From the NCBI GenBank assembly GCA_963681505.1, contig OY811993.1:1790850-1854849 (forward strand): a stretch of 64,000 nt of DNA. The letters are read 5' to 3'. Both the position numbers and the translations under genes were made by a program. Source of the stretch: Eunapius fragilis. Its lineage: Eukaryota; Porifera; Demospongiae; Spongillida; Spongillidae. Below are positions 21,623-31,059 of this stretch, piece by piece. Positions within the stretch are counted from its first letter, which is position 1, and each line of letters opens with the position of its first letter. Below the pieces are notes generated by a model. It did no database searches and was not told where the DNA came from. It was given only the letters and a program-made list of their open reading frames with translations.

Positions 21623-24600
21623 CTATTCCATTGAATATTTCGGTCTTTTAGTTATTACTGGTATTGCTGCTACATTCTGTGGTGCAATGGAGATGAGATG
21701 TTCCTTCATAACACACTGGTAATGCTGAAGCTTGTCATGGATTGAACAATATGTCCTATGGAGAGCATTGAATTTGGCATGTATGGATTCAGCTCCTTGT
21801 TCTCCAAGGAGACCGAACCCTACATGCCATTTTTGTACCCAAGCAACAGTGTGCACTTCAAGCATATGCATTTTCACTGGGACAGTGGCTTTGGGAAATG
21901 ATTTCCTGAAGGCATCCATGAAGTTTGTGATTGCTTGTCCTAAATAGCAATAATGCATGTGGATAAAGTTAGTGTTAAATTTTAAATGTGTACATTTGAA
22001 CTTACTAAGTTGTTCAATGCTGTCGTCAGATAGAAATGATGCATCATAAAACTTGTGGCATTGTGCAAACATTTTCAATATGTTCTTAAACTTTTCTGAT
22101 GTTCTTACTATGTCAGCTGTCAGACCTGGTTGGTCATTCAATACCACCTTAGTCATGGAATTGCATAGGGTCTCAATGTTCTTAGGCTGCATGTGTTAAC
22201 AGTGCATAGGCACATGCATGCAGTGATAGAGATTAAGAACCATTACGTTTATGTATATTTAAGTACCTGCAATGACTTGTGCACATGGTTGCCTATGAAG
22301 GCACCACCAATATAACTTTGCCTCTCAACGTTAAAGGACTGGAGAGCAACATCAAGCTGTTTGGCAAAGGGTCCATCTTTTAATGGAAATCCCTTTTGGA
22401 TTTTTACTTTGGATGCTTCAATGTGCTCTTCCTTGAATAATTATAGCATACATGTAGTTCCTCAATAGTCACTGCAGTGCTGTGTAACAGACTCACCATT
22501 TGCTTTATAGCTTGTCTCTTAATCTCAGCTTGCTTAAGAAGACCTTTAACCACCTCATTTGTCTCACCATAGAGGATGGACAAATATGTTGTCAGCTGCT
22601 CATGAACATTGAGCTCCTGCAGTTGGCTTGTCAGGTCTTCTTTGGCTGACAGCATCTTCAGCATCTCCTGGTGGTACTCATCAAAACTTGAAGAGCTAGC
22701 TGCGGTTTGCGATGAGGAACAGGCAAGCTTCAAATCAAGCTCATGGCACGTGTCCTCAAATAGCTTGAATATCTTTGTGAACACACCCAGAGTTATATGG
22801 AGACCTGGCAAGCACACCTATGGAGGGGAAAGTGTGAGAATGGAAGGGGCGAGTGCAACATGATGACTGTTTTCTAACCTGGCATATAGGAATGTTAAAA
22901 ATTGGCTTTGAGATGCAATTGTGGTACAATTGTGCATCACTCCTAATCCCTCTATTTTCCACGTACTTTAGGTTATCCTGAATCATCGTCTCCAATGTGC
23001 GCACCTCAAATGATCCTCTGATGGTAGTAGCAATCTTCATCTTATCTTTGTGGATATGGCAACACAAGCAAGGATAGCACCCTGTGTACAAAGTTTAGTC
23101 ATAATGGGTGTTATTAACATCTAGTATTGACGCACCACAAGCTCCAGAAAGGCCATACATTGTACTGAAAAATTCGTAGTCACCGCAAAGAAACAACTTG
23201 ATTTTATGTTGCCTATGTTTAATAAAATCATTTGTTTGTTAGTAAAAATTTATTTAACACCAACCTCCATTTTATCATTTGCAGTTCTGCCACCTGGTCT
23301 TGATAGCGATCTAATGCTACATGTAGGTTTGTGATGTTGTCATCTGCCTCAAAACAGCAGAAGACGCAAGTATTTTGGGGAGAATTGGGCGAGGGAACAT
23401 TAACAATTTGAAAACTCATCTTGAATGACCCTCCACCCTTGTCTCCTCCAAGCTTTATCCACACTTCATCACTGGGGATTACGTCATGCCAAGTGAGCCT
23501 GCCAGCTCTATGTAAACACATATGCATTAATATATGCATCTATGTAATTCATTCATTACTTGGCATTCTCATCCAGCAGTTGGAACACTTTTTGCACCAG
23601 ATTTGGAACATAGACCAGGGCAGCTCCTCGTATCTCCTCTCCCCCAGACTTCAGTGAAAATGAAAAAGGGGCAATCTCTCCTTTGAGGTTACCCCTGATC
23701 ATCTCTCTCGAGATTTGCCGCATCCTTTCTTCACCACCAATGGAGATTCCTGAAGCCTTAAGCCATCTAAGTTTATAAGTAAGTAATAATAGAGTTATTT
23801 TTAAAATGCTGCGGCATGTGCATATATGATGCTGACCTTCGGAGGTGCCGCAACTTGTGCCAAGGAATTGCTAGGCCAGCCTTGATTGCCAAGCCTTGCT
23901 CTGCACTCACTTTGATGTCCATAGCAATCCCCGACTCTACTAACAAATGCTGCTTTTCTTCATCACTCAGCCACTTAATTTCATTCTCAAGTAAGGTGGA
24001 TGCCTCCCCTCCACTGACGATGTCGTGCACGTGGCTCATCTCTTGACACCTTCGCTTGAGTGTCCTCTTGCTGACTGAGTTGGTTACATTGTAGGTGGCT
24101 GTAACCCTCCTGAATGTGACTGGCTGTAAGAAAGTCAACATTCATTTTGACTGTGAATATGTATATGTGGGTCTATGGTTATCTGCTGAGTGCACTTACC
24201 CTTCCTCGTGTTGGACATTGCAAAACAGGGTTCTCAGGGCTTGTTGATGACATGCGTCTCAGGACACCTGCAGCAGCTATCATCTCTTCTTCAGTAGGAG
24301 ATGGTGTACACTGGTGATCATCAAAACTTCTAGCTTTGATGTCCCTGGAACAGGCTGCACAATGAATCAATAAATCGCCCAAGATCTTCAATACCAAGGT
24401 GGGTGCAGGGTTAAGAAGTAGTGGTGCTGTGTCACAACAACAGGGACACTGTACATCTGCCGACATCACTATCCATTGCCTGATGCATTTGGTACACACA
24501 AGTGCTTTGCATGGCAGCTCCAAGGGCTGCTTGACCACCTCAAGGCACAGAGGACACTTCAGATGCTGTAGAATATTGTCATCTGCTACAAAGAAGTGAT

Positions 24601-25113
24601 CAGTAGGGTCACCATCACCAAGAGCATTTAGTGGGAGTGGTGAAATGGCATCAATGTACTTTAAAAGCTTATTAGCATGGCCTTCTTTGGCTGGATGAAG
24701 GACTGTGGGTGGCCTTCCCACTTGCTGAGTGGACATGAAGTGTTCACAGACCTTATGTGTGGATTTAAAGACATTAATACACATGCCATCATACTGGGGT
24801 GTAAACATCTCACCATGCAAGGTTCACTTCTATGAGGTAGCCACCAAAATGCAGTCACACAGCACCTATATGGTACTCCCTGTGCAGCTGCATCCATTGC
24901 CTTTTGAAGGGAACGCTTGCAGGAGCTACAGAAACTTTGTGGGTAAACCATTGCATCCTCCTCAGCTTGAAATGCCATTCCAAACACCTTCTGCAAGGCC
25001 TGAGTATATGGCTCACACTGGTATGTGGTGTCCTTTTTATTGCCCCTTCTGTCATACATGCGTTTTGCACACACTCTGCAGTGCAGCTGAACTTGTTGGT
25101 GGTGGTAATCCAT
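21623..25113 (-). CDS. RAG1-like zinc/RING region fused to CMC DDE transposase (eleven exons, about 958 aa)
   Basis: Predicted exons (minus strand): 25113-24814, 24751-24200, 24123-23837, 23766-23560, 23507-23265, 23212-23136, 23081-22879, 22817-22473, 22431-22267, 22186-22006, 21939-21623. All junctions are GT-AG, introns are 41-75 nt, and the total is 2,877 nt with no stop. N-terminal region: C12..C15, FCSSC at 61-65 and WLPH at 91-94, the pattern of the RAG1 N-terminal zinc motif. A RING finger follows at about 166-205 (CPLC, CKALVCTKC, CPCC) and a CAAC...HQC finger at about 231-248, in the same order as in RAG1. The rest is CMC transposase: HLRRWLKASGI, GGDKGG (D about 471), LFLCGDYEF (D about 541), CLPGLHITLGV, and GEQGAESIH (E about 900-904), the likely DDE triad. 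This matches what I know of N-RAG-TP, described in Aplysia. Introns 1 and 8 have alternative 20-nt forms in the same frame; the longer forms fit the other introns better. Confidence 0.88.
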
Positions 25114-25519
25114 TCAGCCTATACAACACCGCATCATTATTCATAGAAACAAGCCGACTGTTTAGGCCGAAAACAGCCGGCCGCACTTAGTTAATGGCAT
25201 AAACCTTTCACCTAAAGTGTTAACACTGCCTCTATGTCTAACCTACCAGTGAGAAAATTGGCAGCTCGATGCAATCCGCGCTTCCGTAACATAAGCTTGA
25301 GATGACGTAACGGCATATGCTTATGAAAAACGGTCAGTGTTTTAATTGGTTCGCGTAATATGAATTGTTCAGATGTGTATGTTATAGAGGAATGATTGCT
25401 GGTACAAATGCATCAGCTTCTAATAGCACCAGGTGTAAGCTTCAAGCAAGCCATGCCGTTAAACATTGCATAGCGATAATGAGGCTAACCGCCATGATTT
25501 CTACACCATATACCGTAAC

Positions 25520-25561
25520 GCTCTAATTATCCAACTAAATGTCCAGCCTCAAACAGCCGTG
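25520..25561 (-). repeat. Right terminal inverted repeat of the RAG-like/Chapaev element
   Basis: Ends AGCCTCAAACAGCCGTG at 25,561, directly followed by TTCA. A related motif (GGCCGAAAACAGCCGG) recurs internally at about 25,165-25,180, so the terminus has a subterminal echo. Confidence 0.85.
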
Positions 25562-26135
25562 TTCAAGGATAGTACCCTAGTACTCCCCTCTTGGTTACTT
25601 TCTTTGGCAAGTCCATATGCACGCACGCACTAGTACGGACGCGCGCGCGCGTGCACGGACTAACACTGTCGTCGCTATGGTGCATGCACGGACTAACACT
25701 GTCGTCGCTATGGTGCATGCACGGACTAAGACTCTCGTGCTATGGGCGAATTAGATTAACAGGAGGAGCATACTCGTCCCACCCTGGTATAGTCAAGGAA
25801 ATATCATCATTTGGCAACAAAACAGATATCTGTTATGTGATAATGGCATCTCATTCTTATTCTTAGTCTTCATTCACTCACTCAGCCATGGAGCAGCATG
25901 GCGTCCAATTAATTCGTCCATGCCACGAGGGAGGGCCCCCAATTCAGTTCAAGGATAGGACCCTAGTACTACCCTCTTAGTTACTTGCTTTGGCAAGTCC
26001 ATATGCACGCATGCACGGACTAACACTCTCGTCGCTATGGTGCATGCACGGACTAACACGGGCGAATTAGATTAACAAGAGGAGCATACTTGTCCCACCC
26101 TGGTAGCCAAGGTAACGATCACAAGGAATCGTCAT
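25562..26135 (+). repeat. R1 repeat family, copy C (continuation of the arm cut by the transposon)
   Basis: Starts TTCAAGGATAGTACCCTAGT, exactly where copy B stops at 21,170. It then shows TTTGGCAAGTCCATATGCAC, the (GC)n core and two tandem units of CACGGACTAACACTGTCGTC. From about 25,910 a second partial R1 (GGGCCCCCAATTCAGTTCAA) follows, running to GGAGCATACTTGTCCCACCC. Confidence 0.8.
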
Positions 26136-26271
26136 TTCAATTAGCAACAAACGCTATCTTGTTCATGCTGAAGAAAGAAGAGCAGTTAAAAGGCCTAAAT
26201 ATTCAGCATGGTCTGATCTAAACACTGCCCCCCAAGTGCTGAACAATAAGAAGTCAAAGATTAAACGGTGA
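26136..26271 (+). CDS. Possible exon, basic N-terminal-type segment (unknown)
   Basis: The frame VHAEERRAVKRPKYSAWSDL is followed by a Lys-rich stretch and ends at a canonical donor (AAACG|GTGAGT at about 26,269). It is protein-like and not explained by any repeat here, but no further exon is found downstream and I recognise no family. It could be a leftover of another transposase. Confidence 0.25.
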
Positions 26272-27119
26272 GTCCATGCATGCAATATTGTATCTGAACC
26301 TGCGGCAGCAGGTTCAATATAGGATTGATTGAGGGTTGATGAATACTATAGCAAGTACTGTGGTGAAATAAGTGAGTAAATTACTGAGCACTCTGATGTG
26401 TAATTTAACTGGATGTAATGTTTACTCAGGTTTTGTCTCTTTGAACCAAGAGATGATACAAGGCAGGTGCATTGCATGCTGCTTGACAGGGCACTAAATA
26501 GCAATAAAAACTTACCAAGAAATGGTAATTTAAAGAAGCGCATGAATGGTTGGCTGACAAATTATGCATTAGATCAGGGCATGCAGCAGTGTGCAAAATA
26601 AATTGCTTGGCTTAGCACTGCATATATGTCGAGAAAAAGCGGCAATGTTCCTAAAATCTGTACTTCAATGAATGCACTATTAACATTTCAGATTGAAATG
26701 GAATTGATATGAAGAGCTCAGAGCCATACTTATATGAAACATCATACACAAGAATAGAAGTAAGGGTGAAAGTAGTGACCTTCCCAATACAGTGTTTCCA
26801 TTAACAATAGATGATATACAGGATGATAGATGATGTTGGGCAACAGTCATGTATCTATTTTGGAGGAATAATAATCATTTTGTTGTTGTCACATCAACTA
26901 TAAAGGTTACAGGTTGGTTGGTGTAGCAATATAATGCTGTTACAATGTGAACAATGATTATCACAAGTGGGGAGGGTGTGGAGGGTATACACATTGCTGA
27001 CAGTCTTTCTGGTCAGTATGTATGTGCTGAATAAGATATGTCATAGTGCAATGTGATGTCAAACAAGGCTACAATACAGCCCATATTCATGTGTGCTATA
27101 TTCTGTGTATGTGCACTGT
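26272..27119. other. No gene recognised
   Basis: AT-rich spacer with only short meaningless frames. It lies between R1 copy C and the right arm of the 2.1-kb inverted duplication. Confidence 0.45.
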
Positions 27120-27889
27120 TTGGCATTCAGATTTTATTCAATGACCAGTGTACTCGTGAGGTAAAATAAAATAGCCTGGGTTTTATAATGAGCTCAAAGC
27201 ATGTGCACAGTTGTCAATACATGTGGGTGAGTGACTGTCATGTGTATGTATGTGGCCAAAAGTAGGCAACAATGAGTGAGTGTAGAGAGACTCATGACAC
27301 CCCTGCCTTGAGCAGATAATACATGTACTTCTGATCAAGCAGATTTACATGGGGGACCTATTCCCTTGGCTAACATAACAGCAGACATTGTATGTCAGAA
27401 CTGTTAGGAGTTTGAAAGTGGATCATCCCAATTAGATTTGACATACTGACTCCATTGTTTCTTTACACGTTTTGATCCAGCTATATATTCAGTTACATGT
27501 ATGCATGAAGCATACCGTTCACCGCGCTAGGACTGTGTTTGAACACCTCTCAATACAATACCCCACAATACGAGGAGCGCTCATGATGAAGGGTGAATGG
27601 GGTTTTTATATAGTGGGATGTGGAATACCAGTACTACACTGGTTTTGAGTCCTGCTCTGTGCATCACACATATATGCAGGCTAGGGATTACCTCAGCATG
27701 CTGGTGTTTCCTCCAGATGTTACATCAACACCCGTAGCTGTTGACAACAATGCTTCAGTTTTGGCTGGCTTCTCTGACAATGTAGGTGACATGCTGCTAG
27801 GTAGTGGAATATAATGGTTTAGTTAACACCTCCATCTAAAGCCAGAAAAAAAAGCAAGGAAACAAGCAGATAAAAAATTTCTCTTTGGT

Positions 27890-28095
27890 AAATAGAGTGG
27901 GATGTAGGATTAGCATTGGTGGTGTAAAAAGCAATGAAACAAGACACATTATGGATTGGTACCAGAATACAACAAGACGGTCCTACATTTAGCAAACTGA
28001 AATTCAAAGTGCATGGTTCTTGGCTAAATGTAGTCTTGTTGTATTCTGGTACCAATCCATAATATGTCTTGTTTCATTGCATTTCTCAAAGAGAA
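27890..28095. repeat. Foldback element M1, copy inside right arm
   Basis: Same hairpin as 11,285-11,540 (GGATTAGCATTGGTGGTG, GGTACCAGAATACAACAAGA and their mirrors). Its right outer end is shorter here, running from CAATGAAAC directly into AGAGAATTTTTAAAAATC, so this copy lost part of one arm. Confidence 0.75.
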
Positions 28096-28300
28096 TTTTT
28101 AAAAATCTACTTGTAAAATGAGAGTAACGAGTATGGTTTGAGCGACATCTATAAATGATCATGTACATGAAGAGCAAAATCAGTCTTCAGGTGGAGAATT
28201 TATGGTAGTATTAGTTAATGCTCTTCCCTCACATCCATTAACCAATTACATGTCATGATATGAATTTAATACACTAGTTTTATGAATTATATAATAAATA

Positions 28301-28800
28301 GTGAGAGATGCTGATCCAGTGAGAGGTCTTCCTGCTTTGGTAGCAGATCTTGGTGTGAGAGGTTTGTGGGCTGTCCAGACTGAGGCATTACTTGATATTC
28401 GTGTCATGGACACTGATGCCCAGTCATACAGTATAGTCGCACTGTTGATTCTGTTCTCCTATCAGCTGAGTTACCTAGATGCTGTTGAGGCTAGACATGC
28501 ATCTTTCTCCCCTTTTGTCACCTCAATTGATGGTGTCCCTGCTTGTGAAGCTAACTCTAACATGAAGCTTTTAGCAATAAATATACCATTGAAGTGCGGA
28601 AAAACCATTAAGTGAAGTGGCTGGATGGGAAAGGGCGACGTTGGTGTTTGCTATACTAAGAGCCACAAATCTGTGCATAAGAGGAAGCAGAGTGAAATGG
28701 AGGAGTGCAGTTCACATGGATGATGGGAATGGACTACCCACAATAGAATTTGTATGTGCTATTATGTTTGTGCATGTGCTTGAATATATGTTATTTATTC
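28301..28800 (+). pseudogene. Retroelement-type C-terminal fragment (right-arm copy)
   Basis: 28,301-28,615 reads GVRGLWAVQTEALLDIRVMD, TDAQSYS, ARHASFSPFVTSIDGVPACE. After a stop the next frame (28,617 on) gives FAILRATNLCIRGSRVKWRS. As I recall it, this order is the C-terminal part of reverse-transcriptase proteins frequent in sponge and cnidarian genomes. The EALLDIRV segment looks like a PD-(D/E)XK-type nuclease core, which is inference. No reverse-transcriptase motifs are found upstream, so this is a 3' remnant, duplicated with its arm. Confidence 0.45.
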
Positions 28801-29273
28801 CTTCGTATTTTTTATATTTTGTTAAGTACTTCTGGTCGGATGCTTCAAAATGAGATGCAGCTAATTTTCATTATGGAACAAAAAGGCTTAAGACGATAGA
28901 ACTGCATACGTACTTGAAGCCCATTTCATTACCTGATACATGTATATTGCGCATATGCGTCAGTTATACATAAATGACCAGAAATGTAGTGGCTATTCCA
29001 TTCACCTATGAAATACTTCAATACTCACGACAGCAACATTAAGTGAGAACCAGTACACTCAATATCGGCCTTTCAGGATAGTTTACGAATGTACATCAAC
29101 TTAATTGGACAAATTTTAACATTCATGGATTATTAATTACTTGCATTTTTCTGATATGCTGACCAATAACTAGCTGTATTTATGTTTGCTGCAAACACTG
29201 TCAGAGCCATCACCTATTTACTGTTGTTGCCGGTAAACAATGCCAGCAAGCTGCAAGTGCTATCATAGGCTCC

Positions 29274-29615
29274 ACCTGAATGTTGTATTGCTGCATGCAC
29301 ATGCATGAGGAAATTGTGAATGTTATTAGGTCATCATCATGTTGACAGTATAGTACCTGTGTCACAGGAAATTTGGACGGTGACAATATTCAGGTACATC
29401 TAGGATTATTCAGACTTCAGATACATCTAGGATTACTTCAAAATACATCTAGGATTACTTCAGGTACATCTAGAATTGCAAGAGGAAGCCCCTCATGGCC
29501 CACAGGGACATTAAGAGTGCTAACGTTCTGGTGAATGGGGACCTCACCTGCTGTAATACGGACTATTCACAATTTCCTCATGCATGTGCATGCAGCAATA
29601 CAACATTCAGGTGGA
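29274..29615. mobile_element. Small inverted-repeat element containing a kinase exon fragment
   Basis: The first about 48 bases (CCACCTGAATGTTGTATTGC, TGCATGCACATGCATGAGG, AAATTGTGAAT) are mirrored at 29,568-29,615 (ATTCACAATTTCCTCATGCA ... CAACATTCAGGTGG). The 245-bp interior has four to five tandem units of TACATCTAGGATTACTTCA (29,394-29,476) and then the kinase-like segment. The structure is that of a MITE or foldback element that has picked up outside DNA. The left end directly abuts the 2.1-kb arm. Confidence 0.7.
29477..29556 (+). pseudogene. Fragment of a TGF-beta/activin-type receptor serine/threonine kinase
   Basis: The frame reads KPLMAHRDIKSANVLVNGDL then TCC. HRDIKS.NVLV is the catalytic loop (subdomain VIb) and DLTCC just after it is characteristic of TGF-beta superfamily receptor kinases. 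Only about 27 residues are present; the DFG motif that should follow is missing, because the element's inverted repeat starts there. It cannot be functional. Whether it was captured from a host gene or left from an overlapping host gene cannot be told here. Confidence 0.65.
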
Positions 29616-29867
29616 CAGCTGGCTGTACATTTTGCTTGTTGTTAGGCAGCCAAATGTTGTGTAATCAAATATTTAATTAAAGCAATGATCATAATTACTG
29701 GATTGGAAATAATCACCACATGTCCCCCTGTGGAAAACAAGAGGTCTTCTTGTAAAAAGCTGCAGGACAGCTTTAATTCCGATGTACCAATGCCATTCCA
29801 AATTACAAACTTTCAAATATGAAATACACATGCCACTTACAAGTATCTTGAACTTCTGCACAGGGGG
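29616..29867. other. No feature recognised
   Basis: AT-rich spacer with no visible gene or repeat. Confidence 0.4.
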
Positions 29868-30060
29868 TCATGTATGAGGGCAAGGGGGCAGGCGGTCATG
29901 TATGAGGGCAAGAGGGGGCAGGGGGTCATGAATGAGGGCAAGGGGGTCATGTATGAGAGCAAGAGGGGGCAGGGGGTCATGTATGAGGGCTAGGAGGGCA
30001 GGGGTCATGTATGAGTGCAAGCGGGCAGGGGGTCATGTATGAGAGCAAGGGGCGGGGGCA
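29868..30060 (+). repeat. Tandem repeat, about 25-30 bp unit, seven copies
   Basis: Imperfect units GGGGGTCATGTATGAGGGCA plus AGGGGGCAG variants, G-rich on the plus strand. Confidence 0.85.
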
Positions 30061-30145
30061 GGTATCAGACCACCTTATAACCTCATTGCAAGCCTAGTGG
30101 CCAAACGAGTAAAGGTAGTGTGTGGTTCTCTGCCCCAGTAGCCAT

Positions 30146-30312
30146 AGGTCTTATACAGCCAGCCCCCATGGTAAGGGTAACTTGGTAGTCTTATACAGCT
30201 AGCTCCCATGGTAAGGATAACATGGTGGCTTTATTTAGCCAGTCCCCATGGTAAGGGTAACATGGTGGTCTTATATAGTCAGCCCCCATGGTAAGGGTAA
30301 CATGGTGGTCTA
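30146..30312 (+). repeat. Tandem repeat, about 40-bp unit, four to five copies
   Basis: Units of CTTATACAGCCAGCCCCCAT + GGTAAGGGTAACATGGTGGT with few changes, ending right before the pogo-type fragment. Confidence 0.85.
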
Positions 30313-30800
30313 CAGAGCTTCGAACAGAATTACATGTAGAATGTCACTCTGTGACAAGTTGGACGGAAAGAGCCCAGAGGATCGAAAAATGGGTCCTAGT
30401 ACTGTGTTGACAAAGGCTGAGGAAGCAATGCTAGCTGCATTCTGTATCAGGTTTCTGAAATGTGGCTTCCCCATAAATCGTCAATATTGTTGCCAAGGTC
30501 GTCAAGGCAGATAAACGCAGAAATCCATTTAAGGATGGTAGGCCAGGCTTTTGCTGGTTTCAGGGTTTTATGCGACGGAACTCTGAACTTACAGAACGAT
30601 CTGCAGAAATGTTGACAGGGGGGAGGGCAGTTGTAACTGAAGCTGCCATTCGAAAATGGTTTCATGACATCCAGGCCTATACTGTGGAGGAGGAAGAAGC
30701 TGCAGATCTCTTGCAGGCTCCAGAACAAATCTTCAACTTTGATGAGTCGAATATTCTCCTTGCCAGGAAGAAGGGGAATGTTCTGGGACCTGTAAAGGGG
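30313..30800 (+). pseudogene. Tigger/pogo-type transposase, 5' fragment
   Basis: Two frames together show an N-terminal psq/CENP-B-like region (SLCDKLDGKSPEDRKMGPST, LTKAEEAMLAAFCIRF), a Tc5-type DNA-binding segment (CWFQGFMRRNSELTERSAEM, ATEAAIRKWFHDIQ-like), and IFNFDES with the first catalytic Asp. There is a frame change near 30,500. The gene stops shortly after the first Asp, at 30,794, where a MITE begins; nothing of the remaining catalytic domain is found on the other side. It differs clearly from the two other Tigger-type proteins in the window. Confidence 0.75.
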
Positions 30801-30967
30801 CCGTTCATAAATTACGTCACGCTGAAGGGGGGAGGGGGGGGGGGGGGGGTATCAGCCAGTGTGACGATGTATACATTAAGCATACATCAGTATGGGATAA
30901 TGTGTGACGGGGGGGGGGGGGTCAAATTCCGCCATTTTTGCGTGACGTCATTTGTGGACGGCCCCAA
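30794..30967. mobile_element. MITE with GGGGCCGT...ACGTCACGC terminal repeats
   Basis: Left end GGGGCCGTTCATAAATTACG + TCACGC; right end, read inward, GGGGCCGTCCACAAATGACG + TCACGC. The interior has two long G runs and a GTGACGATGTATACATTAAG segment, no gene. It lies inside the pogo-type fragment. Flanking AAA on both sides may be the target duplication, but that is weak. The terminus is of a type widespread in invertebrate MITEs. Confidence 0.75.
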
Positions 30968-31059
30968 ACTATAAAAGCTTCTTACAAACATCAAAAGAAA
31001 ATGATATTAATTTAATGAACGCCTTTTTAGTGCGGAGCAGATGGCATCAGGAAACTGTA

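Larger units (their letters stand above)
21171..25561 (-). mobile_element. CMC (Chapaev-type) transposon carrying a RAG1-like N-terminal region; apparently complete
   Basis: A 4,391-bp element with imperfect terminal inverted repeats, CACAGCTGTTTGCGGCC at the left and CACGGCTGTTTGAGGC read inward from the right. It is flanked by TTCA on both sides (21,167-21,170 and 25,562-25,565). Uninterrupted R1 copies (for example 9,154) have a single TTCA at this point, so the 4-base target duplication is directly supported. A 5'-CAC terminus and 4-bp duplications fit the Chapaev branch of CMC elements. A single gene fills most of the interior on the minus strand. A second inverted pair lies just inside the ends (ACTAAATGCGGCCTGCTG at 21,531; its mirror near 25,173-25,193) and may be a subterminal transposase site. 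Confidence 0.9.
27120..29270 (-). repeat. 2.1-kb inverted duplication, right arm
   Basis: Reverse complement of 10,125-12,258. The perfect hairpin at 12,259 is not present next to this arm, so similarity ends sharply at TTGGCATTCAG (27,120). At the other end it stops at about GCACTTGC/CATAGGC near 29,270. Confidence 0.8.

Noticed and set aside
21732-21947. Plus-strand frames over the transposase (also 22,609, 23,816, 24,399, 24,729)
   Set aside because: Shadows of the spliced minus-strand transposase exons.
24752-24830. Frameshift between the zinc-motif exon and the RING exon
   Set aside because: A 62-nt GT-AG intron (24,813-24,752) joins the two frames in phase and matches the size of the other introns.
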